Below are positions 45,723-56,721 of a DNA stretch of 64,000 bases, in pieces (the first letter of the stretch is position 1; every line of letters begins with the position of its first letter). The position numbers and the translations under genes are program-made. The notes under the pieces are model-generated. The model ran no database searches, was not told where the DNA came from, and saw nothing but the letters and a program-made list of their open reading frames with translations. The stretch is from the NCBI RefSeq assembly GCF_905171775.1, contig NC_053494.1, positions 162,658,101 through 162,722,100 on the forward strand, in the 5' to 3' direction. This DNA comes from Rana temporaria. Taxonomy: Eukaryota; Chordata; Amphibia; Anura; Ranidae.

Positions 45723-46985
45723 CTAAATCCGCAAGGTATATGAGATTCCCATAAATTTCAACCAAGGCTCCCATATTTCATTGAACAAGGTAAGTTTATC
45801 CATCATGGAGCCAATTCTTTTTTCTTGGTCCATTATCCATGTGACTTTTCTTTTCATACTTAGTATAGAAAGCAATGGTTTCTTCCAGGCAGCTGCTATA
45901 GTAATTCTAGCACCCGTCAGGATAAACAATATCAGTTTTCTGGTAACCTTTTGAACCTGAGGTATGAATCCATTCAGCAAAGTAATCGCCAGAGACTGGT
46001 GTAAATTACAACCCGTGACCCGTCTAATAATATGGAATACCTTGTTCCAGTATCCACGTATCCTTGGACATTCCCACCATGTGTGTATCATAGAGCGCAC
46101 CCCATGGCATCCTCTAAAGCACAGAGGTGAGGAGGAGGGATTAATAGATGCCAATTTTAGAGGAACAAGATACCACCTGGTAAATATTTTCACATTTGCC
46201 TCTATAAGAGGCACACTCATAAAGCCTTTAATAAATCTAATAAAGTTTCCACACCAATCTTTCAAGTCCCATTCATCATGAAGTTCCCTCTCCCAAGCTA
46301 GCATATGAGGTAATTTATTATCATTTGCCGCAAGTGATTTATATATAACCAAAATTACTCCCCTTCTCTCTGAAGCTTGATCACATTTATGCTCATATGG
46401 AGATAGACGTCCAGATACAATTTTGTCTGTCCAAAGTTTCTGAGCATAATCGTATATTTGAGAAAATCTAAATTTCTCAGAGGAAGGAAGATTAAAATTA
46501 TCCACAAGTTATTGTTCAGAAAGAGGACCTAAATGTGAAAAAAAAAACGCCCAATACGGTACACCCCCTTGTCACGCCACCATTTAAATGATTCGATATC
46601 AACATTAGAGGTAAAGATCGGATCTTAAAAAATATCAGCCAAAGGTTGACCCTTCCAGATTATGAAAGGATTATTCCTAAGCGAATCCCAGAGAACTAAA
46701 GCCTGTGAAAGAGCCGGGGACAGAGTAGAAGGTCTACGTTTGGGGATACACCACAATAAACTTTCTAACGAATACGCGGGGGATGCCTGTTCTTCTATAT
46801 TAACCCATTCAGGATGATCTTTTTTGATGTATACGTCCGATAGTTAGGCCAATCTAGCAGCTTGGTAATACCACCACAAATTTGGAACTCCCAGATCCCC
46901 CTGTTCAGGAAGATTAAAAAGACAATATGAAGAAACACGCGGACCCTTTTTGTTCCAGATAAATTTGGTAATAATAGTCTTTCAC
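45723..46985 (-). pseudogene. L1 ORF2, C-terminal part
   Basis: ORF2 encodes the endonuclease/reverse transcriptase; only the region after the catalytic part remains. From 46985 downward: ITKFIWNKKGPRVSSYCL and GDLGVPNLWWYYQAARL (the conserved post-RT segment), then stops near 46850 and 46625. A clean 260-codon frame 46505-45723 follows, with a Cys-rich motif C-x3-C-x7-H-x4-C in LCFRGCHGVRSMIHTWWECP, a typical L1 ORF2 end. Stops in the upper half rule out function. Confidence 0.92.
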
Positions 46986-47022
46986 CCTCCTGAAAATTGT
47001 GAACTACATAATGTCTGCCATT

Positions 47023-48000
47023 TTATGAAAATTTCAGTGCGAACGGAAAGGCCCATTTATACCTGATGTCCTTTTTCAAGAGGGCAGACAATAAAGGTTT
47101 TATCGCTCTTCTCCTCTGTATCGTGTACAGGGAAATATCAGAAAATATTTGGATGGTTGCGCCCTGGTATTGTAATTGTTCATATTGTCGAGATTTTTTC
47201 ATTATTTCTTCCTTGATGGAATAATAATGAGGTTTGACTACCACATCCCTCGGTAAGCCATCCTTTCTCAATGGTCCTAGGGACCTATGTGCACGGTCCA
47301 ATTCCAATTTGTGAGTTGGAATCAGAACTTTAATAATGTCCTGTATTGCCGTATGAACATCAACAATGGATTCAGGCAATCCCCTGACCCTGAAATCGTC
47401 CCTCCTTGATCTGTTCTCGAGATCGTCGATCCTAGCCTGAGCAGCTTCCAGCTGTTCTTGCAGAAATAACAAATGGTCAGCATTCTGATCAATTCTGGCA
47501 ATATTAATATCCAGTTTGTGTTCAATAGTTTTAATCATGCTTCCAAGACATTGAAAGTCAGCCCTAATGTCTCTAGTGATTCTCTCAGCATTCTGTGCCA
47601 GTCCACTGTCCAGCATTTCAGAAATTCTGTTAAACAAATCAGTGACATTGAAGGAAACATCAAGAGCCTGTTCAGCATTAGTATGCACATTAACAGGGTT
47701 CTGTGAGGGAATCTCTGCAGGAAATATATGTCCAACATTACTAGGAATCACTCCTTCCTTCAGTGCAGTGGAATACAGAATAGGAGATGTGTCAGAACAA
47801 GATGCCTGAGGTAAAGATGCAGCCAGCAAAGGAGATAAAACTTGCCTGTCAGACGTGGAGGCCTCTGTTGTTTCCAGTGTGCGCATCTGAGGTACTGCGG
47901 CCATTTTGAGAGACTTTTTCATAACAGACTCTTTATTAATATTCCTGCCTTTCCTGTGATATTTGCCCGTCATGGACCGGTTTTCTACTGTACTCTCCAC
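47023..48000 (-). pseudogene. L1 ORF1 (RNA-binding chaperone), C terminus altered
   Basis: A 325-codon intact frame. The first 100 residues are low complexity and basic. A coiled coil spans about residues 120-200 (heptads through LQEQLEAAQARIDDLENRSR), followed by an RRM-like domain starting at DDFRVRGLPE and a C-terminal domain (LDRAHRSLG..., VVVKPHYYSIKEEIMKKSR, ...ISLYTIQRRRAIKPLL). This is the trimer-forming nucleic-acid chaperone that coats L1 RNA. It stops at FALKFS, short of the usual end of the C-terminal domain, because the deletion joining it to ORF2 begins there. The frame itself has no stops, suggesting a fairly recent insertion. Confidence 0.93.
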
Positions 48001-48304
48001 CCGCTGGTGTCAATCCAACTCCCTCAGCAGGTCTAATAGCCCAGCAATTACCGTATAACAGCCGTCTATGAGGAGAGTCACCGCTCCTATGGCCTGTGTC
48101 CTATCAGGCTCTTAAACTTGTATCCTGTCGGTATCAATTGAGATGTCCGGTACCGTTCGAATCACCAAAGATTCCGCTATCCGTGGATGACGTTTTCACA
48201 GGTGTATAGGATCCAAATCCCCGGTTATCATTGCCAAACGACCGGCGGTGAGCGGAGCTCCGTTCCTAAGCTGCCATCTTAGGAGCTCCAGGGAGCGTGG
48301 CCTC

Positions 48305-48320
48305 GGTGTAGCCTCTTTTT
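48305..48320. repeat. Right copy of the L1 target-site duplication (16 bp)
   Basis: Identical to 44868-44883. Confidence 0.96.
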
Positions 48321-49406
48321 AGTAACCTTGACCTTAATAGATTGGACTATTTTCTAAAAGTTTCTTCATTAGAACAATTCTTATCCGAGCACGGGCTTTC
48401 CCAGTGACGTACGAGGGTGCGTCAGAGGGGGCGGGGTCACGTGACGGGTGGCCGCTTCCCCTATATAAGAAATGTCACAGCTCCAGCGCGTCATTCCGCT
48501 GGGCTGTGTCCAGCGGAGAGAGGAGCTGCCTGCTGCGCTCTGGACCGATGGATCTTCTCATCGCTGGACCGGGCCGCTGATCACCCGTCGCTGGAGAGAT
48601 CATCCGTCGCTGGATAGAAGACCACGTTGGAGCGGGGGGCCGGCCGAGAGTGGATTCACATCGCTGGATTTTTTATTTATTTTTTATTAATAAAGGATTT
48701 TTTTCAACGGTGTCTGTGTGTTTTTTTTTAACTATTTACACTTCCTTCGTGAAATGGTAGAGGTACAGTGTACCCCACAACCACCAGGCAAGGGTTGTGG
48801 GGATGAGGCCCTTGTCCCCATCAACATGGGGACATCCTCCTCAGAGGGGGGGGCCGCACTCTGTCCCCCCTCTTTTCTGCGGCCAGCCAGGTTAACGTGC
48901 TCGGATAAGGGTCTGGTGTGGATTTTTGGGGGAACTACACGCCATTTTTTTTTTAAATTTGGGGTGGAGTTCCCCTTAAAATCCACACCAGACCTGAAGG
49001 GTCTGGTATGGATATTTGGGGGGAACCCCACGTCATTTTTTTTTTAAATTGACGGCGGGGTTCCCCTTAATATCCATATCAGAGCTGAAGGGCATGTTAA
49101 TGGAATTTGGGGGACCCCCAGCTTTTTTATTTTTATTTTTTATGAATGAATCATCTCTGAATTGCCAGAGCCGACAATTCATTAGAGCCGCAAAGCCGGT
49201 TTTAAAAGCCTTTTTTTCTTTCAGAAATGACACATTGTGCAGGGACAGTTCTATGTACGGGAAACATGCGCTTTTTCACATGCTGACTTTACACCCCCCC
49301 CAGGTACGAAATTTAAAGTAATATTACACTTTTATTGTTTCACTTTTAGCATTATTAAATTCACTGCTCCTGAAAAAACTGCCGTTTTTAAAACTTTTTT
49401 TGCATA
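48321..49406. repeat. Composite frog repeat with self-complementary tandem units
   Basis: ATTCTTATCCGAGCACG at about 48379 is complementary to CGTGCTCGGATAAGG at 48896. Downstream, two and a half units of about 108 bp (GGGTCTGGT(G/A)TGGAT...CCCCTTAA(A/T)ATCCA...CAGA) each fold on themselves. Promoter-like GGTCACGTGAC and CTATATAAG (near 48432 and 48461) and an AATAAAGG (48689) precede, resembling an LTR-like or Pol II unit, but no retroviral-type coding was seen. Confidence 0.5.
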
Positions 49407-50019
49407 GATACATGTTTCCTGGGACAGGACCCGGGTCACCAAACACTTTTTAGGACAATAAATTGCATATTAGCCTTTAAAATTAACACTTTAGATTTCT
49501 CCCATAGACTTTAACAGGGTGTTCCGCGGCTTTTCGAATTGTTCGTTGTTCGCCGAACAGGCGAACAGGCAATGTTCGAGTCAAACATGAGTTCGACTCA
49601 AACTCGAAGCTCATTCCTATTAAGCAATATCACTGCCCTACCTCCAGCCTGTGATTGGACATTTAAGGATCAGGAGCATAGCGATAACTAATCCCTCTGC
49701 TCCCCCTTCTGTCTGTTTCTTGTCAACACATGTGTGTGCAGCATTGGTACCTAGTGCTGCAGTATAGGGGATGCACTTGAGACTGGATTTCGATTATGTA
49801 TCCTATGCCATGTTGTGTACTCCTATACGCTTGATGTTCACGCAAGCTTTTGTGTATTTTTTATGTAAAATCCTTTCAATAGAAATTTATTAAAACAAGA
49901 TCTGTATAATTGGAAGGTTAGACCAATCAAAATCTGCCATTGGGACAATCTATATTTTTTTTTTCAAGGTTCGTCTATGACATGCTTGCTCACTTTTAAA
50001 GCGGAGGTTCACCCATACA
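49407..50019. repeat. Segmental duplication, copy A
   Basis: Matches 50685-51319 almost base for base (offset 1280, then 1300 after a 20-base insertion in copy B). Includes GTTCGTTGTTCGCCGAACAGG, GCATTGGTACCTAGTGCTGC and the start of a TTAA element (49996). Only scattered differences, so the duplication is recent relative to other repeats here. Confidence 0.92.
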
Positions 50020-50684
50020 CGGCTTCCCCGTGCTTCACTATGGCGGCGCATCAATCGAGTGATCCCTTTTATAGGGGAGACTCGATCGATGATGTCAGTC
50101 CTACAGCCACACCCCCCTACAGTAGTAAACACACACTAAGTGAACACTAAATGTTACAGCGCCCCCTGTGTTTAACTCCCAAACTGTAACTGTCATTTTC
50201 ACAATAAAGAATGCAATTTAAATGCATTTTTTGCTGTGAAAATGACAATGGTCCCAAAAATGTGTCAAAATTGCCCGAAATGTCCGCCATAATGTCGCAG
50301 TCACGAAAAAAATCGCTGATCGCCGCCATTAGTAGTAAAAAAAAAATGCAATAAAACTATCCCCTATTTTGAAAACGCTATAAATTTTGCGCAAACCAAC
50401 CGATAAACGATTATTGCGATTTTTTTTTACCAAAAATAGGTAGAAGAATACGTATCGGCCTAAACTGAGGGAATTTTTTTTTTATATTTTTTTTTTGGGG
50501 GGATATTTATTATAGCAAAAAGTAAAAAATATTGCATTTTTTTCAAAATTGACGCTCTATTTTTGTTTATAGCGCAAAAAATAAAAACCGCAGAGGTCAT
50601 CAAATACCACCAAAAGAAAGCTCTATTTGTGGGGAAAAAAGAAAGCCAATTTTGTTTGGGAGCCACGTCGCACGACCGCGCAAT
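50020..50684. repeat. TTAA-type element body (dispersed repeat)
   Basis: Follows the TTAAAGCGGAGGTTCACCC start at 49996. Contains CAAACTGTAACTGTCATTTTCACA and its complement GTGAAAATGACA, GACCATTG-type words, and GTTTGGGAGCCACGTCGCACG near 50656-50676, which I recognise as frequent in ranid DNA. No TTAA right end; it merges into copy B of the segmental duplication. Confidence 0.5.
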
Positions 50685-51319
50685 TGATACATGTTTCCTG
50701 GGTACTGTACCCAGGTCCCGAAACACTTTTTAGGACAATAAATTGCATATTAGCCTTTAAAATTAACACTTTAGATTTCTCCCATAGACTTTAACAGGGT
50801 GTTTCGCGGCTTTTCGAATTTGCCGCGAACACCCCTAATTGTTCGTTGTTCGCCGAACAGGCGAACAGACAATGTTCGAGTCAAACATGAGTTCGACTCG
50901 AACTCGAAGCTCATTCCTATTAAGCAATATCACTGCCCTACCTCCAGCCTGTGATTGGACATTTAAGGATCAGGAGCATAGCGATAACTAATCCCTCTGC
51001 TCCCCCTTCTGTCTGTTTCTTGTTAACACATGTGTGTGCAGCATTGGTACCTAGTGCTGCAGTATAGGGGATGCACTTGAGACTGGATTTCGATTATGTA
51101 TCCTATGCCATGTTGTGTACTCCTATACGCTTGATGTTCACGCAAGCTTTTGTGTATTTTTTATGTAAAATCCTTTCAATAGAAATTTATTAAAACAAGA
51201 TCTGTATAATTGGAAGGTTAGACCAATCAAAATCTGCCATTGGGACAATCTATATTTTTTTTTTCAAGGTTCGTCTATGACATGCTTGCTCACTTTTAAA
51301 GCGGAGGTTCACCCATACA
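50685..51319. repeat. Segmental duplication, copy B
   Basis: See copy A at 49407-50019. Copy B contains 20 extra bases (TGCCGCGAACACCCCTAATT at 50821-50840). Its right part is the left end of the complete TTAA element 51296-51781. Confidence 0.92.
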
Positions 51320-51781
51320 TAACTATTTTTCCCCTTAGATGGATGCTCGTTTTGTCTAGGGGAATCGGCTAGTTGTTTTAAAATATGAGCCGTACTTACC
51401 GTTTACGAGATGCATCTTCTCCGCCGCTTCCGGGTATGGGCTGCGGGACTGGGCGTTCCTATTTTGATTGACAGTCTTCCGAGAGGCTTCCGACGGTCGC
51501 ATCCATCGCGTCACGATTTTCCGAAAGAAGCCGAACGTCGGTGCGCAGGCGCAGTAGTGACGCGATGGATGCGACCATCGGAAGCCTCTCGGAAGACTGT
51601 CAATCAAGAAGGAACGCCCGCTCCCGAAGACCCATACCCGGAAGCGACGGAGAAGATGCATCTCGAAAACGGTAAGTACGGCTCATATTTTAAAACAACT
51701 AGCCAATTCCCCTAGACAAAACGAGCATCCATCTAAGGGGAAAAGAGAAAAAAAACGTAATTGGGTGAACTCCCGCTTTAA
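51296..51781. mobile_element. TTAA-flanked palindromic element, nearly complete hairpin
   Basis: TTAA at 51296-51299 and 51778-51781; AGCGGAGGTTCACCC against complement AAGCGGGAGTTCACCC. Almost the whole element is an inverted repeat: 51330-51515 is complementary to 51550-51765, with a short centre. The Met-His-Leu frames on both strands mirror one another because of the palindrome. Same family as 23311-24528. Confidence 0.9.
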
Positions 51782-53559
51782 ATAAATACTTTTGTTAGAG
51801 CAGAATTACTCACATATATCATTCACATTATATTGAATATTTCCAAATATGTTTTTGTTAAAAGATTGATAGGTTGTAAATGATACACCATTCGCTATCA
51901 TTATTGCATGCAATCTTATATTCAAGATGTACAGTTGTAATTCAGTAACATGTACCTTTCACAATGAACAACTTGCATTATTTTCCCTTTCTTTCCTTAC
52001 AGCACACATTTGCAGGACTATGCACAAATCACACAAGTAAAGAGAAAATGCTAGCACAATGTCCCTGCCTATCCCATACTAATTACAGAATTAGCATCAA
52101 TCATTGTTTTTCTGTGCCCTGTAAATAATTACTGTCAAGAAAAAAATTCATTACAAACTTGTCCCGTAATTGTTCTTACTAGGACGGGAAACCTCTTTAG
52201 CACTTCTTGTGAAATATTTGCTGACTTCAATCAGACTAGAGACGTTTGCAGTGATGAAGCCACTAATATGTGCCCTATCAGTCTCCCAGGAATTTCACTG
52301 CCCCAGTTTTCACCCTCTCCTTGCCAATTAAGCAGCTACATTATGTATAATAGTAGAAGTCACTTATATTTCCGCATGGTTGTATGCATCGGAAAAGATG
52401 ACAGTAAGATACTGGTGAATAATTAGACTGTATTCTAAAGCCTTAGAAAAACTCAATTTTTATTCTATTTTTAACTTGGTTGGTACACCTTAACCATGTA
52501 ATTTTTTTTTCCTTGCTCCTAAGAAGCTGCAAAGAACCCCCATGCTCTAAATTATCTTAAATTACAAAGCAATGAACAAAATAAATTAGGCGACAATGTT
52601 TGAAAAGAGAACACATTTAAGGATAATGAGCATCTCGAAAAAGGTCAGTGTATTTTGCGAGTGTGGAACACACTGCTTAAATCTGTATTATAAAATCATA
52701 CAACATTAATTAATCCTCATGCAGAGCAGAAATTTACAGATGTAACCTTTTCAGTTGTGCTTATTACCAAAAATGTGTTTCTCTATTCTGAACTGACCAC
52801 ATTTTATTTTATACTGTTCTCAGCATAAAATAGGAGGTTTTAGACTTAAATATGATATGTTTAACTATATTCTTTTGTTGCACTGTTTCTTTTGTGTTTT
52901 TTAAGAGAAGTACAGTTTTGTCTTGAGCTAATGCATTTCAGTCAACCGCTTAAGGCCCCATGCACACTGGATGTTATAAAAACGCTAGTAGCGTTAGCTG
53001 TATGTTACATAATTTTATCAATATTTTTTTCAAACTTTAAGTGGAACTTTACTCAGAATATTAAGTCTTGCTAGATCACTTCAGGCTGGCCCCTTCTGCA
53101 GGTACAGTATAGCTATGTAAAACATAAAAAATAAGTGTCTATACTGTATAAAATCCTGTAATACGCTGTTTCAACCTGCTCTGCACATTCTCAGTTGCTC
53201 TCCATTTTTAGGTACTGGCGAGATTATAGGGGCCAATCTGCTGACAACCTTAAAATTAAATTGAAGCCTCCTATCCTTTACAGCCAAGGAAGCTTCTTCT
53301 GTTTAAACTGCAACTACCATGGTGCTGCCCATGTGATCAGTTAGGACACCAGCCATTTGATGGTCTGACAGTTTAGTTGAGATCACAAGCAAATGTGACA
53401 GTTAGCAATTCCGGCATTCCAGGACAGAAAATGTTTTTTGAAACTATTAAACCAATGGGTTTAGTTTCGTTTTTATGATTTACTGCTGTTCAGTGGCTCT
53501 GGGCTTCAGCAAAATGGCAACCTACAGGAAGAAGAAACAGGAGCAATGCTGGAGGAAAT
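51782..53559. other. Unassigned intergenic DNA, mostly without recognised repeats
   Basis: No gene recognised. A short MITE-end fragment (AAGGCCCCATGCACACTGG) lies near 52952-52970. The remainder has no internal repetition that I can see. Confidence 0.5.
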
Positions 53560-54430
53560 TTACAGCACACACTAGTGTTGGTAGCATAATTGTTAATGTG
53601 GAATGGAAAGAAAATTAAATCGCGCTGACCCCTAACCTTGTGATATAAATAATGAATTGGAAAATTAAATCACCCCAAAAAATTATATATACCCAAAACC
53701 AGGTTAGTGATAAACAATAAAAACGTATGTCAATTGACATAAAATTAACAATTCCCTTAATTTAAAAGATGATGAATGTGAAATAGAAATTAATATATTA
53801 GTGTTGACCATAAAATATATTTCAAAGAAATTCCTAAAAATTTTGTATAGTCCATAAATAATTAGTAATAATGAACACCAAATAATGAACACCAGTGCTT
53901 AGTGCAAAAAAAAGTCCACAAGTTGATAAACTATCGTGTCCAAAAACGTGATGAATCCTCCACCAATCAGCACAAATTACTTCTTACCAGCTTGCTATGA
54001 TACCCTATAACGAAGAGGAGACATTGCTGGAAGTGGCAGCAGAGGAGATATCGGTTACATCTACTGATGATTCCTGTTCGTTACTGGGCGAGAGTTACTG
54101 CCTAAAGATCGGATTTGTTTTGGCTGTTTTCTGGAGTGAGAATCTTGATTACATGCACATAGTGATCCTCCGCTTCCTCACAGCACGGGGGCTCCCCCAT
54201 TCTGTCCCACATACTAAGATCCAGGTCAGGACTTTTCCATCAGACATCGCGGTTGCTCTGCCAGGTCATCTAGTGGCTCAAGACTGCATCTGTCACCAGG
54301 ATCCACGGCGTGAGAGACTCAGTAGGCTTCGTTTTGTCCATCCCCTGGGCGCTTGTCATCCATTGCTCACATGTAAGTGTGGAAATACATGTTGCTTTAT
54401 TCAATAAATACTTGCACTCACAGGCACTTT
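53560..54430. repeat. Retroelement-tail-like sequence (uncertain)
   Basis: Ends GCTTTATTCAATAAATACTTGCACTCACAGG-like (AATAAA at 54402-54407) and contains AAAAACGTGATGAATCCTCC, similar in style to Penelope-type tails. The 136-codon plus frame 53997-54407 has no domain I recognise and ends within the polyadenylation-like signal. Confidence 0.3.
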
Positions 54431-54885
54431 CTCTTTGTCTTTTTTATATACAGTATATAGGGTCACATTAACTATCCAATAAAATGAGGATGTGTTTATA
54501 TGTCATCCTAAAATGGAAAACAGATATCTCATTGGGTCCAAATGAGACCTACAAAACCAAAACAGTAATCAGAAATAGAAAAGAGAAGAGAGAGAGAGAC
54601 AAGAAGGAAAGAAGTAAAAGATATAAATGTGCCGTATCGCCAGTTCATGTATGGTTCTTAAACAGATACATCTTTGGATTCATCATTTAGATATTTAATC
54701 CAGGGTTTCCAGGACTTTTCAAACTATTTTACTTTATCATTTAAAATGTCTGAAAGATTCTCATTGATCATAATCCAAGATAACTTAGCTTTGAGAATGT
54801 TAAAATGAATATCTGTCTTCCAGTATCTAGCTGTGGCATTTTTTGCCACTATAAACATACAATTAATCAATCTTCCCAAGTGTCT

Positions 54886-55146
54886 TCAGGCTTTTCCCAC
54901 TGCACTGCATAGTAATGTTTGTTTTGGGGATTTGCTTAGATTGACTTGAGTGAGGGAATAAACAAGATTATAAACTTGAATCCAAAAACTTTTCGCTTTG
55001 GGGCATTGCCACCATATGTGATACATCGTCCTCTCTTGACCACAGTCCCTAAAACACAATGGTGAAGCTCCTGGGACATAGGAAGTGATCCTCTTTGGAA
55101 CCATATACCATCTTAATAATACTTTGTAATTGACTTCAATGATCAC
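54886..55146 (-). pseudogene. L1 ORF2 Cys-rich C-terminal region
   Basis: Frame with YKVLLRWYMVPKRI and C-x3-C-x7-H-x4-C in LCFRDCGQERTMYHIWWQCP, matching the equivalent motif in the other L1 copy (45723-46505) in spacing and context. The rest of the C terminus continues in other frames to about 54650. Confidence 0.88.
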
Positions 55147-55471
55147 AGTGTTAACAAGGGATCTAGATTGCGGGGGTAAATTATACCATTAATTTAGTTC
55201 TGAAGAATCATTCAAATCATTCTCCCACCTTTCCATATAACCTTATTTCACTGTAAAAGACATTAGGCTAGAATAAATTACCGGAATAATGGCCTTTAAG
55301 TTAATCAAAATTATTGCATAAGTATTCCATGGGTGTCATAGATTTGATATCTGAATTACATGTTAAAGAGTTAAGAAAGTTCACTATTTGATAATATTGT
55401 GAGAATTCCAATTCCGGTGTCTGATATTTTTCAATTAGGAATTGCTTAGTCAATATTCCTTTATGGTCATA

Positions 55472-55909
55472 CTATTCTGCTATTCGCATATATCTCTTAT
55501 TGATCCACCAAACAAAAGTTTGAAGAATGAGCCCTGGGTTAAATTTGGGATTTTGAAACAAGGGTGTTAAGGGGGTATGAGGAGATTTCAATGTATACGT
55601 CTTGGCAAATCTGTCCCATAATCCAAGAGAAAAGAAAAATGGGCAAAGTATAATAGGTCTGTTTTTAAATGGTATCCACATCAACTGTAAAAATAATCTA
55701 GATGGACAGGAGTATTTTTCAGTCTGAATCCATAAGGATGAGGATACTGTAGAGTGAAATTGAGTCAGCTGTACCATTTGGGCAGCATAAAAATATTTAA
55801 TCAGATCTTGGGTGCCTAATTTCCCCTTCAATTTAGGAGCATATAAAGTACACTTATTCACCCTAGACCTCTTATCTTCCCATAGAAATGATAGCATTTT
55901 CTTTTTCAA
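55472..55909 (-). pseudogene. L1 ORF2, region after the reverse transcriptase
   Basis: A 145-codon frame: KMLSFLWEDKRSRVNKCTLY, GTQDLIKYFYAAQMVQL, then WIQTEK..., ...RPIILCPFFFSLGLWDRF. FLW(E/N)...R...L and the LI-YYAAQM block are the post-RT hallmarks of L1 ORF2. Flanking frames at 56038-56259 continue toward the reverse transcriptase. Confidence 0.85.
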
Positions 55910-56308
55910 AGCTGCAAGTCTGACATATTGATGTTCACTGGGAGAGAGCGTAATAGATATAAAATCCTCAGGAGAATGTTCATCTTTAAAGAGTGTAATC
56001 TACCAAAACATGATGGAGGATTAATTTGCCATGTCATTTAATATTCTGAATTTTTTTTATATAATGGAAGATAATTTTTTGAACATAAAGTATGCAAGGT
56101 TGGAGTAAGAAAAATACCTAAATATGGAAGGGCTTCTGCTTGCCATTTAAAGTTATAAATTTGTTGAAGAGCTTGAAATATTAGGTTATCTAATGATAAA
56201 TTCAATGCTTGTGATTTTGTGTGGCTACAGTGAGACCAGATATCTGAGAAAAGGGCCAAATGATCGCAAAGAGATTAGGGATGGAAGTAGTAGGAGAAGA
56301 CGGCATGA

Positions 56309-56509
56309 TTAGGACATCATTAGCAAAGAGAGCACATTTATGTTTTCTAGCTCTACACATGTACGGATATTGATTGCTAAGGGCTCAATGGCTAAAATAA
56401 ATAGTAGTGGGGAGAGGGGACATCCCTGTCTGGTTCCTCTATGAAGATTAAGAGGGCAAGAAGATTGCCATTTTAACAATAGGGATGCAGTAGGAGAATT
56501 ATAAAGCAC
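56309..56509 (-). pseudogene. L1 ORF2 reverse-transcriptase fragment
   Basis: Contains HRGTRQGCPLSPLLFILAIE, the RT palm block (RQGCPLSPLLF), one of the most conserved L1 motifs. The following FADD catalytic block is degenerate in the adjacent downstream sequence. The frame is cut at about 56721 by the hAT element and resumes after 58112. Confidence 0.92.
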
Positions 56510-56721
56510 TCAAAGGAATGACAAAAATCTTGGACCAAAACCATAGTGGGTCAAAACATAAAAAAGATAATTACATGACAGAGAATCAAAAGCTTTATGT
56601 ACATCCAATAATAGTAATATTGCTCATCTGTTCTCTCTTGTATCCCAGTTAGAGTGAATTGCTGAAATAATGCCTATTATTCTCCTTGTTTGATCAGAGA
56701 CTTGGTGATTAGGGACAAAAC

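Larger units (their letters stand above)
44884..48304 (-). mobile_element. L1-type retrotransposon copy, both ends present, internally deleted
   Basis: Bounded by a perfect 16-bp duplication. Reading on the minus strand: 5' non-coding region from 48304, beginning GAGGCCACGCTCCCTGG, then ORF1 (48000-47023), the C-terminal third of ORF2 (about 46985-45723), a 3' non-coding region with AATAAA near 44904-44911, and an A-rich end (GACAAAAAAAGAAAAA). Endonuclease and reverse transcriptase are missing between the ORFs. Intact L1 elements are 5-7 kb. Confidence 0.94.

Noticed and set aside
47473..48036. Plus-strand frames of 60-80 codons
   Set aside because: Antisense shadows of L1 ORF1.
48417..48720. 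Promoter-like unit (CACGTG, TATATAA, AATAAA) as a host gene start
   Set aside because: No coding exon follows and the surrounding sequence is a dispersed composite repeat.
51356..51715. Two 101-codon frames, one per strand, with almost the same protein sequence
   Set aside because: The identity results from the palindrome of the TTAA element, not from duplicated genes.
53997..54407. 136-codon plus-strand frame as a gene
   Set aside because: No recognisable domain; it ends in a polyadenylation-like signal within retroelement-style sequence.
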